Assembly (NCBI GenBank): GCA_045345765.1
Contig: CP148265.1
Span: 3,100,001 to 3,164,000, forward strand
From: JAOARY01 sp045345765
GTDB lineage: Bacteria > Bacillota > Clostridia > Peptostreptococcales > Peptostreptococcaceae
Direction: 5' to 3'
Length of the DNA stretch: 64,000 nucleotides
In this document: positions 54,025-62,422 of the stretch, in pieces
Layout of the letters: each line of letters starts with the position of its first letter
Position numbering within the stretch: the stretch's first letter is position 1
Program-made: the position numbers and the translations under genes
Notes under the pieces: model-generated
What the model was told of the DNA's origin: nothing
What the model saw: the letters and a program-made list of their open reading frames with translations, nothing else
Database searches by the model: none

Positions 54025-54696
54025 CTAGATTTCATATTCACATATTTTATATGCACTAGCTCTATAAAAACCAATATTAAATTCGATTTTCTTTCCTTTA
54101 TTTAAATCTTTAAAAGATTGTAATTTTGTAATATCTCTATTGATAAATTGAACCATAATATCAGCAATAAAAATAAAGTATTTAACTGAACTTTCTAAAA
54201 GAATCATTGTTATATCTTCTTCCCTTATATATTCTCTATACTTTTCTTTTAATTCCATGAGTTCTTTAGCCTTGTTAAAATGGCTTTCATACACAAAATC
54301 AAAATCTAAAAGTATATTCGTTTCAACATCATCAAGAAAAATATTTTCATCAAAAGCTTCTATTAAAAACATACCTCTACCCTCTAATAATCTTGTTCTT
54401 AAAAATGACATATATATTTTCTCAATAGGCTTTTTTGTTCCATTTCTTTGTTTATCTATTATATTTTCAAATAAATTATTAAATGTTACTAATATATTAT
54501 TTTTTATATTATCAAAATCATTTTCCATTCTTATATATATTTCTTGCAATTCATCTTCACTAAATTCCATATTTAAATGTTCTTTTGTTATATTTTTTAA
54601 AATCTCTATTTTTTTTTGTGAAAATTCCATAGCCTGTTTATTTAATCGCTCTAATTTCAATGTTGATTCATTTTTTAATTCATTATTATTTATCAT
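54025..54696 (-). CDS. Helical protein of the injection cluster, unknown
   Basis: About 223 aa, predominantly helical (LERLNKQAMEFSQKKIEIL, MENDFDNIKNNILVTFNNLF). Starting at the ATG 54696 gives a 4-nt ATGA overlap with the VgrG-like gene, which favours translational coupling; a longer frame upstream lies inside that gene and is unlikely. It may be an adaptor/chaperone for the preceding VgrG-like protein. No family recognised. Confidence 0.6.
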   Translation of the reverse strand: MINNNELKNESTLKLERLNKQAMEFSQKKIEILKNITKEHLNMEFSEDELQEIYIRMENDFDNIKNNILVTFNNLFENIIDKQRNGTKKPIEKIYMSFLRTRLLEGRGMFLIEAFDENIFLDDVETNILLDFDFVYESHFNKAKELMELKEKYREYIREEDITMILLESSVKYFIFIADIMVQFINRDITKLQSFKDLNKGKKIEFNIGFYRASAYKICEYEI

Positions 54697-56099
54697 TGGA
54701 TTTTCACCAACCCTCCAGACATTGTTACATCTTCTTTTATTGTTATTGCACACTGTTGATTTTGAATTAAGTTTACACTTTCTTCACCTTCCATAGTTAT
54801 ATTCTTTCCACAAATATTTATATCTTCCTTGGCAAGAACATCAATCTTTTTATCACTAATAATCTCTATTCCTTCATTATCATTTAATTTGATTCTAAGA
54901 TCTTTATTACAGATAATATCAATCTGTCCTTTTTGGAATTTTATTTCCTTTCCATACACAGTACACAGACTTTTTATATCTGGATTCTTTCTTCTTTGTA
55001 CCTTTTTAGGTTTTAGATTTGCTGCACTTTCTACAAATGCTAACTCTTCTTTATTTTCTGGAACATATAATCTGATTCTATCCTTTAATTCAGGCATAAA
55101 ATACCATCCACTTCCATCTTCCGTCGAATAAATTGTTGAATATTCAAAATACTTAAGTTTATCTAAAGGTCTTTTTTCATCTATATCTAATTGAACTTTG
55201 ACTTTATCTTCTTTAATCTTTGCTACCTCACCATAAATGGCATTCCCCTTGATATTTTCATTATAAATATGTCTTTGCTTTAATCCGCTTTCATCACATA
55301 AATAGTATTTATTATAAAATATCGAATCCTTCATACTAATTTCGCATTTATATACATATAATTTTCTTCCTTTAAAATTAACACTTTGACATAAATCCAA
55401 TATTTTAAAGCTTTCTATTATATAAGTTGTAAAATTTTGTTCCATTATCCCACTCACATAATTATCTTTTTTGTTAATAAAACTCATTAAATTTCTCGAT
55501 ATTTTATAATCATATTCTTCCAAATTGATTGTATTTAAACTAGATAGATTCCCTATATAGAATTTTGGTTCATAGAACTTTCTATCTGGAGCAATAAATG
55601 CATTAAAATGACTAGCTAGTCTTTTGGCAAAATTCCAAGAAGTCTCATCATATCTAATTATTAATTTTTCTATTTTTTTGCCATTTAATATCTCTTGTGA
55701 AAATGATCCATTATAATCTTTTATGCTATCATCTATAACATCTGTATATAGCATATCCTTATCTTGATAAGATTTTTTCTTTAATTTATTATCCATAAAG
55801 AAAGTAGCACCAACACCTATAATCTCTAATTCTCTTAAATTTCCGCCTGCTTTTATATCTATATTTCCAACAAAACCTCTAAAAAGAATTATATTACCTG
55901 ACTCTCCACTTAAATTTATTTCAAAAGCCTGTTTTTGCCTAGCATCATCTACATATTTATCTATTAATTCTTCTTTTATAAATCCTCTTATATAAACCTT
56001 TGTGTGAGTAGATATCTCATCTACAACTTTTATATCTATAATCTTTTCAAATTCATATGGAGCTATTTGTACCAAATCATAAGTATATCCAAAAGACAT
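54693..56099 (-). CDS. VgrG-like / baseplate spike protein
   Basis: 468 aa. It shares the gp27/VgrG-type features of the larger paralogue: FRGFVGNIDIKAGGNLRELE, YDETSWNFAKRLASHFNAFI (VgrG 'Y.E.d..FL.RL'), and a C-terminal beta-helix-like tail (DLRIKLNDNEGIEIISDKKI, then EDINICGKNITMEGEESVN) typical of the spike needle. No extra effector domain. It probably forms the trimeric spike hub capped by the PAAR-like protein. GGGGG lies 8 nt upstream of ATG. Confidence 0.8.
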   Translation of the reverse strand: MSFGYTYDLVQIAPYEFEKIIDIKVVDEISTHTKVYIRGFIKEELIDKYVDDARQKQAFEINLSGESGNIILFRGFVGNIDIKAGGNLRELEIIGVGATFFMDNKLKKKSYQDKDMLYTDVIDDSIKDYNGSFSQEILNGKKIEKLIIRYDETSWNFAKRLASHFNAFIAPDRKFYEPKFYIGNLSSLNTINLEEYDYKISRNLMSFINKKDNYVSGIMEQNFTTYIIESFKILDLCQSVNFKGRKLYVYKCEISMKDSIFYNKYYLCDESGLKQRHIYNENIKGNAIYGEVAKIKEDKVKVQLDIDEKRPLDKLKYFEYSTIYSTEDGSGWYFMPELKDRIRLYVPENKEELAFVESAANLKPKKVQRRKNPDIKSLCTVYGKEIKFQKGQIDIICNKDLRIKLNDNEGIEIISDKKIDVLAKEDINICGKNITMEGEESVNLIQNQQCAITIKEDVTMSGGLVKIQ

Positions 56100-56136
56100 T
56101 TAATTACCCCCTCTAGTTATTTCTATCTTGTTTTTT

Positions 56137-56739
56137 TTAATATAATACTTTCACACTATCCATCATCATAAATCCAAGGTCTTTCCAAATCTTATGCTTA
56201 TCATATAAACAAGCTACTTTGCCCATAAGCACTTTGCCTTCAAATACCATAAAAAATATCAAATTATATATATAACCATCAATTGCAGTTGTCTTCATTT
56301 CCAAAAACCCTATATTTTTTGAATTTATATTTTTTAACCCTTCTGACAATATTAAATTTGATGGATTCATCCTCTTTAACATAGTTTTCATTCCTAAAGT
56401 AAGTTCATGTACTCTATCTTCTGTTATATCTTGATCTATAATCTTAAATGTAATATCTATTTCACTATTTTTATCTGTCTTTATAATTTCAGGACGATCT
56501 ATATAAGGATATTTGATATCTTTTATTTCTTTAGCCATATCCACAAAGTCTTTTGGTATTTTCATATATAATCTATCTTCATAAAAATATCCATCTACAA
56601 AATCATACAAATCTCCTTCAATAAACACTTCACTTTCCTTTTTACTTTCTTCCTTATCCTTTAATCTTTTTTGTCTTTGATTTTCTTTTATAGCTTTTAA
56701 AATATCCATATCTTGTTTTTTAAAATCTTTATTATCCAT
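56137..56739 (-). CDS. DcrB-like protein of the injection cluster (tentative)
   Basis: 200 aa. After a charged N-terminal helix, residues 55-200 show LYMKIPKDFVDMAKE, RPEIIKTDKNSEIDITF and a late IGFLEMKTTAIDGYIYNLIF with WKDLGFMMMDSVKV. This is the strand order of DcrB/DUF1795 proteins (PsbP-like fold) often found in type VI-like loci. No signal peptide. By-eye assignment only. It starts after AAGGAG, 11 nt after the next gene upstream. Confidence 0.45.
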   Translation of the reverse strand: MDNKDFKKQDMDILKAIKENQRQKRLKDKEESKKESEVFIEGDLYDFVDGYFYEDRLYMKIPKDFVDMAKEIKDIKYPYIDRPEIIKTDKNSEIDITFKIIDQDITEDRVHELTLGMKTMLKRMNPSNLILSEGLKNINSKNIGFLEMKTTAIDGYIYNLIFFMVFEGKVLMGKVACLYDKHKIWKDLGFMMMDSVKVLY

Positions 56740-56749
56740 AATCTACTCC

Positions 56750-57541
56750 TTAATCAATCAGTATTTTTTTATTAAAATAATTTGCATTCGAACTCTTTTT
56801 GCCAATTCCCTTTGTTGTATTTAGTATTTGTAAAAGGAAATTATATATATTTTTGTTATCAAAATTCATATCGTTATCTAAATTAAGTCTTATCTTTAAA
56901 TAATTTATTATATATCTTCGTTTTAATAATTCATTATTAGATGCATTAAGACAAAAATTTAAATCTAAAGGGTTTTGAATATCATATCTTAACATCTCTT
57001 CGTGAAAAAATTTTATTATATAAGGATGTATTGTATTTTGTTCCATATTAGAATATGTAGTATTTATAAGATTAACTGTATTATACTCAGTATCCAAATC
57101 TTCAAAATCTTCATGATCCATTCTAAGTCTTGCTTCATTCTTTAATTTGAATCTACATATTTCTATTTCATCTTTTGTTTTAATATCTTGGTCTATATAT
57201 ATTTTTGTATCTTTTATTTTAAAATCCTTTGAATCTTTTTCTTCTAAGAACTTTATCTTAAGAATCATAAGTTTATCTAAATTCCGATTATCTTCACCAT
57301 CTTTATATCTAATTACTACTCTTTGCTTGCTATGATATATTTTTTTATCAAAAACTATAATCCCGCTACTAAGTATGATATTATTGTCTTCAATCTTTAT
57401 ATCAAATCCTTTTAATATACCATTTGAATAATCTTTTAGAAAAATATTAAATATATCTAATGGAAAATCTCTTAGATGTTCTAACATTTCTATCTTTAAT
57501 ATTCTTCCTCGTTCAAAGATTGGATATTTATTTTCTATCAA
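56750..57541 (-). CDS. Possible baseplate-like protein, unknown
   Basis: 263 aa, TTG start after AGGTG. The N-terminal half has an ordered beta pattern: YSNGILKGFDIKIEDNNIIL, then SSGIIVFDKKIYHSK, VVIRYKD and LMILKIKFLEE. It resembles the N-terminal domain of phage-tail or baseplate proteins that begin 'G..V.......v.v.pG....G.i'. The C-terminal part is helical. Function is inferred from context. Confidence 0.5.
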   Translation of the reverse strand: MIENKYPIFERGRILKIEMLEHLRDFPLDIFNIFLKDYSNGILKGFDIKIEDNNIILSSGIIVFDKKIYHSKQRVVIRYKDGEDNRNLDKLMILKIKFLEEKDSKDFKIKDTKIYIDQDIKTKDEIEICRFKLKNEARLRMDHEDFEDLDTEYNTVNLINTTYSNMEQNTIHPYIIKFFHEEMLRYDIQNPLDLNFCLNASNNELLKRRYIINYLKIRLNLDNDMNFDNKNIYNFLLQILNTTKGIGKKSSNANYFNKKILID

Positions 57542-57563
57542 TTTAATTCACCTATCTTTTTTT

Positions 57564-60263
57564 CTATTTTAGTCCATCATAATAATCAAGTTCCCACGAA
57601 TCATCTTCAAACAAATATACTTTTTTATTTCCTATATATAATTGTTCTTCATCTCTTAATATAGGAATTATATTAAATCCAAATAAATTAACATCTTGCC
57701 AAATAAAGAATTTGATTTCTTTATTTCTTATACTATCTGTCTCAAATTGATAGATAATATCTTTATATTTTGCTTCTATTTCTTTAGGTGTTATTTCTTT
57801 ATAATCTTTTAATTTACTCTTATATATAAATTCTCTAAGTACTCTATCATCATTATCTTTTAGATATAATTTAAGTATTATACTTTCACCCATGAATCTC
57901 GATATATTATTAGTCATATTTCCTTGAAGCGCTTTTATTATTACTTTTTCTTGATTTGTATGGGTATAAGCTGTTATCTTGTATGGAATCTTTAAAATTT
58001 TTGATTCTATACTGTAATCTATGAATCCAAGTTTTTTGAGATATAAGAAATTTAGCGCACCTTTTATTGAATTTAATTTAAGTTCGTAAATATCTTTAGT
58101 ATTTTTGAATTCAATAATTCTTCCTGGTACAAATTCTTTTAATACTTCTCTAAAAAGTACTATATTTGATGATAAACCTGTTAATTTTATGAGTGAATAT
58201 TTAGGAATTTCATTATCAATATATAATTGTTCCAAGAAATCTTTCATCATCTTATAAATATCTGATTGAATTAATTTTTTTATCTCAAATATATTGATTT
58301 TTATATCTTCATATTCATCTAATTGGATTAATTTATCATCCGTTAATCTATTTAACTTCCACCTATCTATATAGAATTTATTTTTATTGTTTTTAGTTTG
58401 ATTCTTATATCTTTTATCAAAACTAAGTATCATTTCATATACATTATTGTTTTTATAAAATTCTTCTTTAATTTTTTTGGCTAATTCCATAAGATAGTAG
58501 TAATTTTCTTTTATTTTATAATAATTTTTTAGATTGCTCTGCTTATAATCCCTATACTTTGTTGGTATTATATTTTGAGCTTCTTCATACAAAATATTAA
58601 AATTATGATCAATATCTTCTTTATCATCTACAAATCTATATATGTCTTTATCTAAATTACTGAGTAAATCAATATCTAAACCTGTATTTATATCTTCCTT
58701 ATCATAATTATCCTCATAAAAAGCAGTATATTTTCTATGTACTACTTTATTTTCATTTAGTTTTATAATCTGGGCTAATTTGATTTTTAAATATTTAAGG
58801 ATTTTATAATCTATACTATCTCCACCAAAATCAATTTTTGAATTTAATAGAGTAGATTTAATATCTATTTCATAAGAAATTCTTTTGTTATCTATTTTAA
58901 ATTCACAAGAATTTAGATTAGACTTTCTACTTCCTATGTCTATAATGAGTGCTTTATAATTTTGATTGTTTTTATAGACATCTTTTTTTATCAAATTATG
59001 GATACTGTTAAATAAAGTTCCTGTTGTTTCATCTATTGAATTTTCATACTCTATATGATATTTTGCGTTAAGATTTTTCAAATCTTTTTTTATAATCTCC
59101 ATATAACGCTCTTTTTCTTTTATAGAAAATACAAAATTTAAATTTTTAAAATCTTTTTTGAAATAATTTCGTCCTATTTCTATTAGATATTCTATATATT
59201 TTTCTATTATCTTAATTCTTTGTATTTCTATTTTATTACCATTATTATCCTTTATCTCTTCGTATTTATAAGGATTATTAAACCATCTTTTTAGATTAAA
59301 AAATAAATTAATCTCTTTAAATTCTTCTTTATATGTTCTTATCGCATCATATGAAAAAATATATTCTATATCGTGTATTTCTTCTTTTTGTGCATCTATT
59401 TTACTATCTTCTGGTTTTATATAATCTTTTATTTTTAATTTTTGCTTTTTTGCTATATTTATATCTTTTATCGCTATTGCTGTTGATATAAGAGGTGTTT
59501 TTATGATTTTGTTATCTTCTTCTTTTATAACTTTTGCTATTTTTATAGACAAATCGTCGTAGAGTTCATCTATATCAAAAGTTCCTATAGTAGAGTTTTT
59601 TGAACCTATATTTATAACCAAAGGGGCTTTTGATATTTCCAAATCCTCTAGCTTAAAATCAAGTAGGGGCAATTTGTAATAAATCAAATCTTTCTTTGGT
59701 TTTTTTGATAGATTTTCATATATGTCGTAAATACATTCTGATTCTTTGTTATCCAAGTATATAATGCTATAGTGATGATTATCATAAGTTTTTACTTTCA
59801 TTGATTTGTCTTTGGTTATATAATATTCATCATTTACTTTTTTTAGATTAAGTATTGTACAAAGATTAAATTCATCATCAACAAGAAGTATATTTCCTTG
59901 GGACAAATCTTTGTTGCTACTTATTTTATAGTCGAATGTATAATCAATTTTTAGATTTTTAAATATTTTAATTTTTTCTTTATAATTAAAATTCATATCG
60001 TTTTGCTTAACTTTTCTAGTGTTCTTTACATATTCATATAAATTTATAAATGAATCTTTTTTATATTTTGTGATAAATAGATGTTCATCAATACCTCTAT
60101 ATTGCATTATTTTTTTTATCAAGGTATTTCTATCTAATTCTTTTATATTTGCTATAGTGATTCTTTCATTAAATGCAATCTCTTTTAACTGGTATGTGGT
60201 CATATTTTGTAACTGAGTTTTTTTGTAGTATTTTATTTTTTTCTTATCATCAAAATTATTCAT
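57564..60263 (-). CDS. Actin/Hsp70-fold ATPase with N-terminal SAP-like motif
   Basis: About 899 aa. Residues ~20-60 (TTYQLKEIAFNERITIANIK, LIKKIMQYRG) look like a SAP/LEM or Rho-N helix-loop-helix. Then phosphate-1-like APLVINIGSKNSTIGTFDID near 215, phosphate-2-like YKALIIDIGSRKSNLNSCEF near 440, and adenosine-motif-like SLIKLTGLSSNIVLFREVL near 690, the three landmarks of the actin/Hsp70 ATPase fold. The C-terminal 150 residues are beta-rich, like a substrate-binding region. The ATG at 60263 is 5 nt after AGGTGG. It may be an Hsp70-like chaperone or filament former serving the injection apparatus. Confidence 0.65.
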   Translation of the reverse strand: MNNFDDKKKIKYYKKTQLQNMTTYQLKEIAFNERITIANIKELDRNTLIKKIMQYRGIDEHLFITKYKKDSFINLYEYVKNTRKVKQNDMNFNYKEKIKIFKNLKIDYTFDYKISSNKDLSQGNILLVDDEFNLCTILNLKKVNDEYYITKDKSMKVKTYDNHHYSIIYLDNKESECIYDIYENLSKKPKKDLIYYKLPLLDFKLEDLEISKAPLVINIGSKNSTIGTFDIDELYDDLSIKIAKVIKEEDNKIIKTPLISTAIAIKDINIAKKQKLKIKDYIKPEDSKIDAQKEEIHDIEYIFSYDAIRTYKEEFKEINLFFNLKRWFNNPYKYEEIKDNNGNKIEIQRIKIIEKYIEYLIEIGRNYFKKDFKNLNFVFSIKEKERYMEIIKKDLKNLNAKYHIEYENSIDETTGTLFNSIHNLIKKDVYKNNQNYKALIIDIGSRKSNLNSCEFKIDNKRISYEIDIKSTLLNSKIDFGGDSIDYKILKYLKIKLAQIIKLNENKVVHRKYTAFYEDNYDKEDINTGLDIDLLSNLDKDIYRFVDDKEDIDHNFNILYEEAQNIIPTKYRDYKQSNLKNYYKIKENYYYLMELAKKIKEEFYKNNNVYEMILSFDKRYKNQTKNNKNKFYIDRWKLNRLTDDKLIQLDEYEDIKINIFEIKKLIQSDIYKMMKDFLEQLYIDNEIPKYSLIKLTGLSSNIVLFREVLKEFVPGRIIEFKNTKDIYELKLNSIKGALNFLYLKKLGFIDYSIESKILKIPYKITAYTHTNQEKVIIKALQGNMTNNISRFMGESIILKLYLKDNDDRVLREFIYKSKLKDYKEITPKEIEAKYKDIIYQFETDSIRNKEIKFFIWQDVNLFGFNIIPILRDEEQLYIGNKKVYLFEDDSWELDYYDGLK

Positions 60264-60364
60264 ATTATCCACCTATTTCATCTTTTTATAATCTTTTAAT
60301 ACTCCAATTCATATATAACTATATTATTTATATAATTTACTTATAATATAGTTATATATAATTT

Positions 60365-61057
60365 TTAATATATAACCATATTCTCTATTTTCATGGTATT
60401 ATCTATACCATTTATCCCAAAATGATGTTCGAAATATAATAAAGTCTTGTATTTTATATTCAAAAACATCTCTATAAGCAAATCTATCTTCTTTTGTGTC
60501 ATAAAGTTTTGATATTCACCCAAATATATTAGTATTTCATTTTTATTTTCTTTATTTAGATAGACTATGCTACTTTTAAATATCTTTCTTACTATACTTT
60601 TAAATAGCTCTATATTATTAGAGCTTTTGTAAAGCATTAGTAAGTGGTTTAATAGATTATCTTGTTCTTCAAATGTAAATATATTTATATGTTCTTTTAA
60701 TCCGTCAAAATAATGTCCTTGTTTGATATCATTTAATATGAATCTCTTATAGAACTCTCCCTTATACAGTCCTTGTTTAATATCTATAAGAGCTAGATAA
60801 TGGATTAATATATCAAATAATATTTCTCTAAAATTTTCATCTTCTTTATTGTCCAGTAAAAACATATTTTTAAATATTTTTTGAAATCTATAATAAGGAT
60901 TAACTTCTATTTCTTTGTCTTCTTTTATATCTTTTTTATTTAGATCAATAAAAGATACTTCTATATACGGGCTATATCGCTTTGGATATTTAAACACTAT
61001 ATTATTTTCTATACTTTGATTTTTGGCTTTAATAAATACATCCCAAATATAATTCAT
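60365..61057 (-). CDS. Helical protein of the injection cluster, unknown
   Basis: 230 aa, mostly helical after a short beta N-terminus (PKRYSPYIEVSFIDLNKKD). FREILFDILIHYLALIDIKQ and LLNHLLMLYKSSNNIELFK are HEAT-like helices. Overlaps the 425-aa gene by 4 nt, indicating translational coupling. No family recognised. Confidence 0.6.
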   Translation of the reverse strand: MNYIWDVFIKAKNQSIENNIVFKYPKRYSPYIEVSFIDLNKKDIKEDKEIEVNPYYRFQKIFKNMFLLDNKEDENFREILFDILIHYLALIDIKQGLYKGEFYKRFILNDIKQGHYFDGLKEHINIFTFEEQDNLLNHLLMLYKSSNNIELFKSIVRKIFKSSIVYLNKENKNEILIYLGEYQNFMTQKKIDLLIEMFLNIKYKTLLYFEHHFGINGIDNTMKIENMVIY

Positions 61058-62331
61058 ATAAGTTCACCTACACATTTGTATTCAGGAAAATACATTTGAA
61101 TTTCAGATACCAAAAAACTTAATTTATCTCTTTTTAAAAATTCCAACTTCTTATCTTCTTCGTTTATTTTTAATTTAAGTACCATTACTCTATTTGATTC
61201 ACATTCTCTTATTTCATCTTCTATAAAATGATTCATATTATAGGTTTGAATTTCGTTATCATATTTATTTAAAATATCTAATTCAACAAATTCTACACCT
61301 TTTGATAATTCAAATGAATTTATTAATCTTTTTATTTCTGCTTTTGTTTTTATATTTGCATTATTATAATTACTAAGTCTATCTATAAATGCATTATTTC
61401 TTTGATTTGATACAAGAGTATAATCAAATCTATCTAATTTACTTTTTTTCTTTTTTACAAATCTTAATACTTCCCACTCTTTTGGTTTGTTTTGTTCATC
61501 AATTATTATCATTCCATTTTTTATTTGTCTTACATCCTTGATACTACTTTCTATATTATTAAGTAGATATTTTTCTTTATCTTGTTCACCTTTGATTTCT
61601 ATTAAATGTTCATAATTTATCTTATCTTCACAAGGCATAGGAAAACCTGTTGTGCTTAATTTGTTATTTTGTACATTCCAAATAGGTATGATATCTTCTT
61701 TTATAAATTCTTTATAATCCAAAAAATTTATTTGATAATCAATTATCTTTTCTTCATAACTTATCTTTTGAACATCAAAATCCTTAAGATATATATCAAG
61801 TATTTTTTTTAGATATGTTTCGTTAAAAGTTTTCCATTTTATATTGTTTTTTATAAATATTTTGTATAAACGCTTGACCTTGTTTATAAAGTCTTTATTC
61901 ATTTCTAATATAAACTGTGCATCATATGAATTTTTATCTGTTATTATCTTTCCATCAAAAACAATTTTTTTGTCCAAAAATTCTTTTAATTTTAGATAAT
62001 CAAGTTCCAAAAATACATGATTTAATTTGATTTTATTTTTAATTACTGATTCTTTTATAATTTCGTTGATATCAAAATCAATATTATCTATAATTGGATG
62101 CAAGAAATAATTTAGTGGGTCATAATCAATTTTTGATACAACAGTTGTATATATGCTAAAATCATTGTCTTCGTATTCTATTTCATCAAATATTCTTTTG
62201 TTTAATGTTTCAAACATTAAATTATCATGTTCATATAGAGGAATTAATATGTCGTTTAATAATTCCTTTAGGGTTGCTCTATCTTTTAAATTATCCATCT
62301 CATTTATTCGTTTTTGAATCTTATCTAACAT
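61054..62331 (-). CDS. Uncharacterised protein of the injection cluster
   Basis: 425 aa, soluble. It alternates helices with a middle beta stretch (MIIIDEQNKPKEWEVLRFVK) and a C-terminal part with VEFVELDILNKYDNEIQTYN and VMVLKLKINEEDKKLEF. ATG after AGAGGGA. No signal peptide. Position between the PP2C gene and the helical gene suggests a structural or assembly role. No family recognised. Confidence 0.55.
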   Translation of the reverse strand: MLDKIQKRINEMDNLKDRATLKELLNDILIPLYEHDNLMFETLNKRIFDEIEYEDNDFSIYTTVVSKIDYDPLNYFLHPIIDNIDFDINEIIKESVIKNKIKLNHVFLELDYLKLKEFLDKKIVFDGKIITDKNSYDAQFILEMNKDFINKVKRLYKIFIKNNIKWKTFNETYLKKILDIYLKDFDVQKISYEEKIIDYQINFLDYKEFIKEDIIPIWNVQNNKLSTTGFPMPCEDKINYEHLIEIKGEQDKEKYLLNNIESSIKDVRQIKNGMIIIDEQNKPKEWEVLRFVKKKKSKLDRFDYTLVSNQRNNAFIDRLSNYNNANIKTKAEIKRLINSFELSKGVEFVELDILNKYDNEIQTYNMNHFIEDEIRECESNRVMVLKLKINEEDKKLEFLKRDKLSFLVSEIQMYFPEYKCVGELI

Positions 62332-62422
62332 TCTAATCCCTCTTTATTATTTTTTATTATTACTTTTCTTATTAATCTTTTTTATTAATTATAATTTTTA
62401 TTAGATTCTTCTTTAATCACTC

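Noticed and set aside
54257..54796. 179-codon + strand frame under the helical/VgrG-like genes
   Set aside because: Antisense shadow of two translationally coupled genes; Ser/Leu/Phe-rich composition typical of reversed AT-rich coding DNA.
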